Assembly: GCA_010909165.1 (NCBI GenBank)
Contig: VJWM01000063.1
Span: 186,001 to 250,000 of the forward strand
DNA from: Anthoceros angustus
Taxonomy: Eukaryota > Streptophyta > Anthocerotopsida > Anthocerotales > Anthocerotaceae
Length of the DNA: 64,000 bases
Direction: 5' to 3'
The notes under the pieces were generated by a model. It ran no database searches, had not been told where the DNA came from, and saw only the letters and a program-made list of their open reading frames with translations. The translations under genes and the position numbers were made by a program. Each line of letters begins with the position of its first letter. Position 1 is the stretch's first letter. This document shows positions 12,100 through 19,570 of this stretch, piece after piece.

Positions 12100-12172
12100 T
12101 GGAGATGCGGGGTATCGATCCCCGTACCTCTCGCATGCTAAGCGAGCGCTCTACCATCTGAGCTACATCCCC
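12100..12172 (-). tRNA. tRNA-Ala (anticodon AGC)
   Basis: The minus strand begins GGGGATGTAGCTCAGATGG, has anticodon loop CTTAGCATG with AGC, T-arm ACGGGGATCGATACCCCGC, and acceptor end CATCTCC plus discriminator A. All four stems pair, with one G-T in the acceptor. The A-box and B-box internal promoters are intact. No intron. Confidence 0.96.
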
Positions 12173-12579
12173 GCGATGTGCACACCATTCAAATTTTGTA
12201 ATATAACTAAATTAAATCTTTGGGAAATGAAAAAGAAAAGAAGAAGAATTTTTTTTAAGTCCATTAAGGACGGGTTTCCGTTATGGGACCGATTTGTCAT
12301 ACATACGAAGAAGTATAATGAAAAATTAATAGCTATTCTGAATATGGCCTGAGAACTAGTGATGTGAATCATTATGTAATGTCAGGTATATTGAACTCTT
12401 GAAAATGTTGAGTCCGCTTCTCCCACATTTGTTTTAGGCAAACACCTACAGAAATAGGATCAGGAAAAGAGAAAAAATGGTGAAGTGAAGATCGTGTTGT
12501 TGTAAATAGAGGGATAGAATTCCGCCGAATATCTTCATAGATGTGTTCCTATGTGTTCTTCAGTCTCTGCCCCTTGCAT

Positions 12580-12799
12580 AAGAAGAAGAAGAAGAATTTT
12601 ATTTAAGTCCACTAAGGACGGATTTCCGTCATGGGACTTGGTACTTAACAACTTGTACCATGGTGTGCCTAAGCTACTTGCACCAAGGGCATCCACTCCC
12701 TTTAGGCACCCCATCTAAGTACCGATCCAAGCTCAGGATGCTTAATCACGACGTTCTTATATACAGTGTGTCCAAATGGCCTAGGCCATTTGGACACAC
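12580..12799 (-). repeat. Copy 1 of a dispersed repeat ending in a palindrome
   Basis: This copy runs from an (AAG)n tract through AAGTCCACTAAGGACGGATT to a terminus with TGTGTCCAAATGG. It is inverted relative to the copy at about 18805-19123. A fragment with the AAG-rich end is also present near 12235-12300, and a third copy starts near 12937 in the opposite orientation. The simple-repeat end resembles the 3' tail of a non-LTR element, while the other end resembles an inverted terminal repeat. I cannot place the family. Confidence 0.6.
12766..12799. repeat. Perfect 34-bp palindrome
   Basis: GTGTGTCCAAATGGCCT is followed directly by its exact reverse complement, with no spacer. It joins two inverted copies of the dispersed repeat head to head. 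Related shorter palindromic forms of TGTCCAAATGG occur near 18685 and 18808. Confidence 0.93.
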
Positions 12800-12970
12800 G
12801 TACAGATAACCTGCAGATTCTGGACTCCTTTGGTGGCTTAGGACGTAGCCATCTATCTGTCTCAATCCTAAGACCATCTCAATCCTAAAACGGTAAAGAC
12901 CCGACACGAAGATGACCTATAATCATCCTTAAACACACATTTATAGGAACGTGGTTATAAAGCATCTGCG

Positions 12971-13349
12971 CTTGGATCGGTGCCTAAAGGGAATCGAGGC
13001 TTGGATCGGTGCCTAAAGGGAATCGAGGCTTGGATCGGTGCCTAAAGGGAATCGAGGCTTGGATCGGTGCCTAAAGGGAATCGAGGCTTGGATCGGTGCC
13101 TAAAGGGAATCGAGGCTTGGATCGGTGCCTAAAGGGAATCGAGGCTTGGATCGGTGCCTAAAGGGAATCGAGGCTTGGATCGGTGCCTAAAGGGAATCGA
13201 GGCTTGGATCGGTGCCTAAAGGGAATCGAGGCTTGGATCGGTGCCTAAAGGAATCGAGGCTTGGATCGGTGCCTAAAGGGAATCGAGGCTTGGATCGGTG
13301 CCTAAAGGGAATCGAGGCTTGGATCGGTGCCTAAAGGGAATCGAGGCTT
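12971..13349. repeat. 29-bp minisatellite, 13 copies
   Basis: Thirteen direct copies of a 29-bp unit containing CTTGGATCGGTGCCTAAA are nearly identical; the tenth copy lacks one G. The unit matches a segment of the dispersed repeat (AGATCGGTACTTAAACAGGG...GCCTAAAGGG near 18868-18898), so the array seems to have expanded inside a third copy of that repeat. There are no spacers of differing sequence, so it is not a CRISPR array. Confidence 0.96.
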
Positions 13350-13402
13350 AGGGTAGTTTATGTATGGTATTTTATATTTTACTACAGGACATATGTCAAC
13401 AT

Positions 13403-13485
13403 CCGACTTTAGCTCAGTTGGTAGAGCGGAGGACTGTAGTGCGTCAGATATCCTTAGGTCGCTGGTTCGAATCCGGCAAGTCGGA
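13403..13485 (+). tRNA. tRNA-Tyr (anticodon GTA) with a 10-base intron
   Basis: The gene starts CCGACTTTAGCTCAGTTGG and ends AAGTCGG plus A, closing the acceptor stem. The anticodon GTA is at 13436-13438. After CTGTAG there is an intron at 13440-13449 (TGCGTCAGAT), and the 3' half resumes ATCCTTAGG; removing it leaves 73 bases. Plant nuclear tRNA-Tyr genes usually carry such an intron at this position. The T-arm GCTGGTTCGAATCCGGC is intact. Confidence 0.96.
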
Positions 13486-13980
13486 CTTCACACTGTTGGG
13501 TAATTTACACCTTTTTTCCCAACGGTGATAAAGGCGACCGTGTCTGTGGGAATTGGCTGGCAAGTTCAGGTAGTGCCCGGTGCTGTTGGACGTGGACGTC
13601 TTTTTCGAGCACATACAAGGGTGTAGAGCCAGCGACGGCACCGTCAAGAAGCTAGAGACTTTGAAGAGAGACCCCGGACAAATATCCGGCGTCTTCCTGT
13701 TCGCCACAGTTTGCCTACATGACCACCAGGCAAAATATGTATAGCCTATCCCCACGACCTCCCACCCTAAGCGACACCCTAAGAGATGTGTGCGAGAAAT
13801 GGAGTAACTTGGCTGTGGAGCCGGAGCCGGAGCCGGAGCCTGACCTGGTGGGTTAGAGCCTCCCCAGCTCGACCAGACCAGCTGAAGACGAGGATTCGCG
13901 AAATACGGAAGAGACAGTTGGCAACCTGCAATTCTCGGATGCAGGTTAGCCATTTCCATGGCTCAGTTTGGACAGGGATT
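13486..13980. other. 3' flank of the PPR gene
   Basis: Apart from a GGAGCC-type short repeat (four copies near 13818-13840) I see nothing here. Open frames on the minus strand lack any recognisable motif. Confidence 0.4.
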
Positions 13981-16900
13981 TCACGGTCGACCCTTACAAC
14001 TGCAAGAGCCAGCTGCGAATCGATGCACACGGTACCCATCCCTTACAACAATGTCCCTCCGTTCAAGCCTTGACATGATCTCAGTGGAACTGTGGCAGTC
14101 ACTGCACATGCGCAGATTCTTCGTTACCACCAGAGGTGTGCCACTCGGCGTGTTCAGTAGACCAAACGCCAGAGCCAGCTTCTCAGCATGCCCACACAGG
14201 GCATCTTCCTTTTCCTTCTCACACATCGGCTTCAACACCAGATTTGTTTGGGGTACATGGTCTCCTTCCTGCTTCAGACGTGCATTCGTGCTCTCTACCT
14301 TAACCGCAATATCCTCTCTCCTCTCTCCCACCAGAAATCGATGTACCTGCTTGTTCACCTCAATGGTCGCCACTGCAGGTTTCTTATTAGCTCCTGCTAC
14401 CCTTCTCTGTGTTTCAATCCTGTCTACATCGGTCCACCTACCTGCATCTGCGTAGGCATTGGCCAAGAGGACATATGCGGGCGCATCCAGGGGGTCTAGC
14501 CTAACTATGCTTTCAAAACACCACATCGCCCTCTCTACATCTCCGTGAATTTTGCAGGCATTCAACAAAGACCTCAAGCACACAACATCACTTTGGCCCT
14601 CACATGACAGCAGCATCTTCTCGGCCTCATCTAAATGGCCCGCACGCCCAAGAAGATCAATCATGCATGTGTAATGCTCAATAGTAGGTTTGATGCCATG
14701 TCGTTCGGCCATGGAATCAAAGTGCCTATGACCCTCGTGGACTAGTCCTTCATGACTGCATGCTACTAGAAGGCAAGTAAAAGTGGCCCCGTCAGGCTGA
14801 ATACCGGCAGCTAACATCTCGTCGAAACAGATCAGTGCTCTCAGACCATCATCACAAGTGCCATACCCGGCTATCAGGGCATTCCATGTCACCACAGTCT
14901 TTGCGTTCATGCTGTCAAAAACCTGGCGTGCATCGTCTAATTCACCGCATTTTGCATACATGTCCACCAGGCCTGTGCCCATCACTACGTTATCCAGCAG
15001 TCCTCTTTCAACAATCTGCGAGTGCAGCTGCCTGCCTTTCTGTAAGGCGCCAGTGCTTGCACAGGCCTTCAGAAGGCAAGCAAAAGTAACGTCATCGGCC
15101 AAAATGAGGCCCGCCTCCTCCATTTGTCCATACACAACAAGCGCCTCTTGGCTGAGTCCTTGCTGTGTATACCCGGCAATCAGGGCATTCCATGTCACCA
15201 CATTCTTCGTAGCCAAGCTGTCAAAAACCTGGCGTGCATCTTCCAGTTCACCACATTTTGCGTACATGTCCACCAGGCAGGTGCCCACCACTACATCATC
15301 CAGCAGTCCTCTTTCAACAATCAGTGAATGCAGGTGCCTGCCCTTCTGTAAGGCACCAGTGCTTGCGCAGGCCTTCAGAAGGCAAGCAAAAGTAACATTA
15401 TCGGCCACATTGAGGCCCGCCTCCTCCATTTGGCCATACACAACAAGCGCCTCTTGGCCCAGTCCTTGCTGTGCATACCCAGCAATCAGGGCATTCCATG
15501 TCACCACATTCTTTGTGGCCAGGCTGTCAAAAACCTGGCGTGCATCTTCCAGTTCACCACATTTTGCATACATGTCCACCAGGCAGTGCCCATCATCCAG
15601 CAGTCCTCTTTGACAATCTGTGAGTGCAGCTGCCTGCCATTCTGTAAGGCACCAGTGCTTGCACAGGCCTTCAGAAGGCAAGCAAAAAAAAGTGTCAGCC
15701 AAAATGAGGCCTGCCTCCTCCATTTGTCCATACACAACAAGCGCCTCTTGGCCCAGTCCTTGCTGTGCATACCCAGCAATCAGGGCAGTCCACGTCACCA
15801 CATTCTTTGTGGCCAAGCTCTCAAAGACCTGGCGTGCATCTTCCAGTTCACCACATTTTGCATACATGTCCACCAGGCAGGTACCCACCAGTACGTTATC
15901 CAGCAGTCCTCTTTCAACAATCAGTGAGTGCAGCTGCCTGCCCTTCTGTAAGGCACCAGTGCTTGCACAGGCCTTCAGAAGGCAAGCAAAAGTGACATCG
16001 TCAGCCAAAAGCAGGCCCGCCTGCTCCATTTGTCCATACACAACAAGCGCCTCATGTCCAAGACCTTGCTGTGCATACCCAGCAATCAGGGCATTCCACG
16101 TCACCACATCCTTTGTGGCCAAGCTCTCAAAGACCCGGTGTGCATCTTCCAGTTCACCACATTTTGCATACATGTCCACCAGGGAGGTGCCCAACACTAC
16201 GTCATCCAGCAGTCCTCTTTCAACAACCTGTGAGTGCAGCTGCCTGCCCTTTTGTAAGGCACTAGTGGTCGCACAGGCCTTCAGAAGGCAAGAAAAAGTA
16301 ACACTATCACCCAAAAGCAGGCCCTCCTGCTCCATTTGTCCATACAAAACAAGTGCCTCGTGTCCGAGCCCTTGCCTGGCATACCCAGCTATCAGGGCAT
16401 TCCATGTCACCACATCCTTTGTGGCCATGCTGTCAAAAACCTGGCGTGCATCTTTCAGTTCGCCACATTTTGCATACATGTCCACCAGGCAGTTGCCAAC
16501 AAACATGTTAGTAGGAATGCCACTGTGCAACACATCACAGTGCACCTTTCTGCCAGATTCCAAGTCAGCAGCAAATGCACAAGCTTGAAGGGCAGCTACA
16601 AAGACGTAAGCATCCGCTTTCACTCCTGACCTACGCATCTCATGGTACAGTTGTATGGCCTCATCAGGTCTCTGATGCTTGGCATATGCGGAGATTATGG
16701 AAGACCACATGAAGGCATCTGGTTTGCCCACCCTGGTGAGCACATCCATGGCCTCCTCTAGCCTACCTCCACATGCATACATGCGCAAGATATGGTTCCC
16801 CAAGTAGGCATCCGACTCGTACCCAAGTTTGACAGTGAGATCATGAACTCGTCGCCCCACAACCAAATCCTTCTTAGCTGTACACAGTTTTAGCACAGTG

Positions 16901-17511
16901 TAAAACAGAGATTGAGAAATAGCAGAATCTCTCTGTGCCAGAGATTCCAGGGCTCCAACGGCTTCAGAAAGCTTCCCCTGCTGACATAGCATGCTCACAG
17001 TTCCACCTGTTACGACGCCCATTCCTGATCCTGCACCCCTGCCAGGTTCACGCTTATGCCGAGAACTCGACTCGGAAGGAGAGGCACCATGACCCATCTG
17101 CATATCCAAAGAAACGAGCCGCTCATCAACCCAAGCTGGCTTGAGCGTGCTGTTTAACCACAGGACCTCGCCGGACCCCTTACGTCGGAAGTCAGGCGAA
17201 TTGGAGCTCGTCTTATCTCGTCTGTCATCCCACCACACGGTAGGGTCCATAAAAAATTGTTCCCACAAGTGCTCCTGCTCCTGCTCCTGCCCCTGGCGAG
17301 GTCCATTACTGGAAAATGCGTCCCCACCCCCAAATTTTAGCGGAAGTGGGAGTGCTGGGCTCCTTACACTGCTGAACCTGGTAGCTTGGTTGTTTGCCAG
17401 GCATTGACTCCATGAGCTCAGGTGAGCGGGAGGTCCTTGTAGAATCCCAATCCCTGTACACACACCAAATTGTTGGGTCGACAACGAGTCCGGTTGCCAT
17501 ACAGCGGCCAT
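13981..17511 (-). CDS. PPR protein of the PLS class with DYW:KP deaminase domain
   Basis: Intronless, 1176 residues. A Ser-rich N terminus of about 170 residues could target an organelle. About 24 PPR motifs (residues about 175-1000) come as P-L-S triplets, many nearly identical. E1/E2 motifs follow, then the deaminase. The PG box reads KKPA (K1044-P1045) instead of an EPG type. The zinc and catalytic signature is H1108-A-E1110, 25 residues, C1136-x-x-C1139-H1140. A second site is H1163, C1170, C1172. The last residues are CSCKGRP. KPA and terminal GRP mark the DYW:KP clade, shown for some synthetic or natural members to convert U to C in organelle RNA; ordinary DYW proteins convert C to U. 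One repeat unit (about 15600-15690) is out of frame between compensating deletions. The minus-strand start lies in a tandem duplication with an upstream decoy ATG. The target RNA is unknown. Confidence 0.93.
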   Translation of the reverse strand: MAAVWQPDSLSTQQFGVCTGIGILQGPPAHLSSWSQCLANNQATRFSSVRSPALPLPLKFGGGDAFSSNGPRQGQEQEQEHLWEQFFMDPTVWWDDRRDKTSSNSPDFRRKGSGEVLWLNSTLKPAWVDERLVSLDMQMGHGASPSESSSRHKREPGRGAGSGMGVVTGGTVSMLCQQGKLSEAVGALESLAQRDSAISQSLFYTVLKLCTAKKDLVVGRRVHDLTVKLGYESDAYLGNHILRMYACGGRLEEAMDVLTRVGKPDAFMWSSIISAYAKHQRPDEAIQLYHEMRRSGVKADAYVFVAALQACAFAADLESGRKVHCDVLHSGIPTNMFVGNCLVDMYAKCGELKDARQVFDSMATKDVVTWNALIAGYARQGLGHEALVLYGQMEQEGLLLGDSVTFSCLLKACATTSALQKGRQLHSQVVERGLLDDVVLGTSLVDMYAKCGELEDAHRVFESLATKDVVTWNALIAGYAQQGLGHEALVVYGQMEQAGLLLADDVTFACLLKACASTGALQKGRQLHSLIVERGLLDNVLVGTCLVDMYAKCGELEDARQVFESLATKNVVTWTALIAGYAQQGLGQEALVVYGQMEEAGLILADTFFCLPSEGLCKHWCLTEWQAAALTDCQRGLLDDGHCLVDMYAKCGELEDARQVFDSLATKNVVTWNALIAGYAQQGLGQEALVVYGQMEEAGLNVADNVTFACLLKACASTGALQKGRHLHSLIVERGLLDDVVVGTCLVDMYAKCGELEDARQVFDSLATKNVVTWNALIAGYTQQGLSQEALVVYGQMEEAGLILADDVTFACLLKACASTGALQKGRQLHSQIVERGLLDNVVMGTGLVDMYAKCGELDDARQVFDSMNAKTVVTWNALIAGYGTCDDGLRALICFDEMLAAGIQPDGATFTCLLVACSHEGLVHEGHRHFDSMAERHGIKPTIEHYTCMIDLLGRAGHLDEAEKMLLSCEGQSDVVCLRSLLNACKIHGDVERAMWCFESIVRLDPLDAPAYVLLANAYADAGRWTDVDRIETQRRVAGANKKPAVATIEVNKQVHRFLVGERREDIAVKVESTNARLKQEGDHVPQTNLVLKPMCEKEKEDALCGHAEKLALAFGLLNTPSGTPLVVTKNLRMCSDCHSSTEIMSRLERRDIVVRDGYRVHRFAAGSCSCKGRP
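14930..16500 (-). repeat. 306-bp tandem repeats inside the PPR gene
   Basis: Units of 306 bp (102 codons, one S-P-L triplet) recur with the phrase TTTTGCATACATGTCCACC or close variants near 14950, 15257, 15563, 15857, 16163 and 16469. Spacing is 306 except for one unit of 294. Units are very alike at DNA level, which points to recent unequal exchange or gene conversion. The 294-bp unit has net deletions of 9, 1 and 2 bases, so the frame is lost for roughly 26 codons and then restored. Confidence 0.93.
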
Positions 17512-17690
17512 CGTTCAGGCACCGCTATCTGAACGACATTTACGAGTCCGGTTGCCATACTGCGGCCATCGTTCAGTCACCGCTGTCTGAACGGACATTT
17601 CACACCTCCGATTTGGTTCATCATAGTCCTGTGTCCTGTCTGAACGGCACCGCTGTCTGAACAGACATTTCACAGCTCCGGTTTGGACGC
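17485..17690. repeat. 58-bp tandem duplication over the PPR start codon
   Basis: Two units of 58 bp begin at 17485 and 17543, each with CGAGTCCGGTTGCCATAC. A third partial unit with CACCGCTGTCTGAAC follows near 17647. The duplication copies the PPR start codon and its first nine codons. Confidence 0.88.
17540..17569 (-). promoter_or_regulatory. Upstream mini-ORF duplicating the PPR N terminus
   Basis: The upstream unit of the duplication carries ATG and encodes MAAVWQPDS followed by TAA, exactly the first nine residues of the PPR protein, 58 bases upstream of its start. If both lie on the mRNA this would act as an upstream ORF. Transcript start is not known. Confidence 0.6.
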
Positions 17691-17782
17691 TACACAAAAG
17701 GTATAAATACATATACCACATAAACAAATTCAAACAAAATACACATTGCTTACGCATTGTGTATAGCTGCGTAGTGGAGAGC

Positions 17783-17820
17783 AGGGTATGCCGCTCGCAT
17801 GCTAAGCGAGCTTTCTACAC
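17783..17820 (-). pseudogene. tRNA-Ala anticodon-arm fragment
   Basis: The 18 bases CTCGCATGCTAAGCGAGC are identical to the anticodon arm of the tRNA-Ala at 12100-12172, and flanking bases resemble the D- and T-arms. The rest is lost. Confidence 0.5.
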
Positions 17821-18184
17821 CAACAACAACTCTATTTATGTCCTCTAAGAATGGAAGGACCATGATGAGACAGAGCAACAACATCTGTTAAGGATGAAAA
17901 GGATCATCGTGGATAAAGGTAGTGCAACGAAAAACAGGTAAAAATTTGAGTACATATATATGTGTGAACTAGAAAGAAAATAAGTGATTGGGAGAAGGAA
18001 AAGGAGGCTTTTCCTTGTACAGGCCTTGTTGAACTCTCATAGATTTTACCTTTTTTTCCCTTTTATAACTCACACTCAGAAAGAAGAAAGTAATAAACCC
18101 GAACATCAGGATAGACAAGACAATAGAAGAGGAAATGTAACTCAGTTTCAAGGTCCAGGGAGCAAAGCTTGCAAATCTGTTTTT

Positions 18185-18550
18185 TAAGACGAGGTGTGAG
18201 CTTAAGCTACTGAGTGGTCAATCTCAATCCAAAGGTGATAGGAACTGACCAGATTAGCAATTAAGGTTAGCAAGGTAGAAAACCTAGGGATCGACTCGAA
18301 GCCCTTTAAGACGAGGTGTGAGCTTAAGCTACTGAGTGGTCAATCTCAATCCAAAGGTGATAGGAACTGACCAGATTAGCAATTAAGGTTAGCAAGGTAG
18401 AAAACCTAGGGATCGACTCGAAGCCCTTTAAGACGAGGTGTGAGCTTAAGCTACTGAGTGGTCAATCTCAATCCAAAGGTGATAGGAACTGACCAGATTA
18501 GCAATTAAGGTTAGCAAGGTAGAAAACCTAGGGATTGACTCGAAACCCAA
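18185..18550. repeat. 122-bp tandem repeat, three copies
   Basis: Three nearly identical direct copies start at about 18186, 18308 and 18430 with AAGACGAGGTGTGAGC and end with AACCTAGGGAT. I see no coding potential or RNA gene in the unit. Surrounding sequence from 17821 to 18184 holds nothing I recognise. Confidence 0.95.
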
Positions 18551-18587
18551 CTTTGTAATCGCACAGTTGGGCTTGTCAGGAGGGGCG

Positions 18588-18835
18588 GATGAGAAAGAGA
18601 CCACGTGAGACAAAGGTATCCTAGAATGAAATGGTTGGGGGAAGTGCGAGAGGAGGACCACGTGAGACAAAGGTATCCTAGAATGTGTGTCCAAATGGCT
18701 TAGGCCAAATGGATGAGAAAGAGACCACGTGAGACAAAGGTATCCTAGAATGAAATGGTTGGGGGAAGTGCGAGAGGAGGACCACTTGAGACAAAGGTAT
18801 CCTAGAATGTATGTCCAAATGGACACACATTTATA
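18588..18835. repeat. About 124-bp tandem duplication
   Basis: Two units begin GAGAAAGAGACCACGTGAG at about 18591 and 18715; within each, GAGACAAAGGTATCCTAGAA occurs twice. Each unit ends in a TGTCCAAATGG motif related to the palindrome at 12766. Confidence 0.85.
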
Positions 18836-19123
18836 AGGAACGCCGGGACTAAGCATCCTGAGCTTAGATCGGTACTTAAACAGGGTGCCTAAAGGGAGTG
18901 GATGCCCTTGGTGTAAGTAACTTAGGCACACCATGGTACAAGTTGTTAAGTACCAAGTCCCTTGGTGCAAGTAGCTTAGGCACACCATGGTACAAGTTGT
19001 TAAGTACCAAGTCCCTTGGTGCAAGTAGCTTAGGCACACCATGGTACAAGTTGTTAAGTACCTAAGTCCCATGACGGAAATCCGTCCTTAGTGGACTACA
19101 ATAAAATTCTTCTTCTTCTTCTA
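18805..19123 (+). repeat. Copy 2 of the dispersed repeat, with internal 55-bp triplication
   Basis: This copy runs from GTCCAAATGGACACACATTT through GCATCCTGAGCTTAGATCGG to CCGTCCTTAGTGGACTA and a (TTC)n tail. It is inverted relative to 12580-12799. A unit of about 55 bp with CTTAGGCACACCATGGTAC is present three times in tandem (from about 18904). The sequence from 19124 to 19570 after it is AT-rich and shows nothing I recognise. Confidence 0.7.
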
Positions 19124-19570
19124 GGATGAGATGGTTGGGTGAAGTCCGAGAGAAGGAACTGGGAGTAGGGAGCTACCATATGAAGTACATGCCTATTATG
19201 AAAATCTCTGTCTTTAGTGTTATTAAATTTATACTTACTACCAAATATAATCCGCTTCATTTCATAAGACGTTCATAATTGTCTAGACATTTTAAGGTCC
19301 CAACCTACCTAACGTAAACCGGCAGCAGCTGCAAACACGACTCCCGCCGCGCGACGAACGGCAAAATGTGTGCAAGCCAGTTCATTACCTGCTAATACAT
19401 TTGATTTTATCAACTACCTGCCGAGGCAGCTTAATTAGAAAATAACAAATCGTTTTCCATCCTTGCGATAATGATTCATGCCCAAAATAATCGCAAACAC
19501 AGCATGGCATATCGTTCTTGCTGGAAGGATGATGGTTCCAAAGTTTCAGCGTGTGAATCCGACCTTTCCG

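Noticed and set aside
11861-12157. Minus-strand protein MVERSLSMREVRG...
   Set aside because: It is a translation of tRNA-Ala and of the PIG-B exon 1 fragments, a common false gene.
12971-13349. CRISPR-like array
   Set aside because: Repeats are contiguous with no unique spacers and the DNA is eukaryotic.
14858-16588. Long plus-strand open frames with repeated CRASSSSPHFAYMSTRQ-like units
   Set aside because: They are the antisense of the PPR repeats; the repeats keep the opposite strand open too. Domain evidence lies on the minus strand.
18446-19072. 208-codon minus-strand frame with YLTTCTMVCLSYLHQG repeats
   Set aside because: It translates the 55-bp and 124-bp tandem repeats and has no family resemblance.
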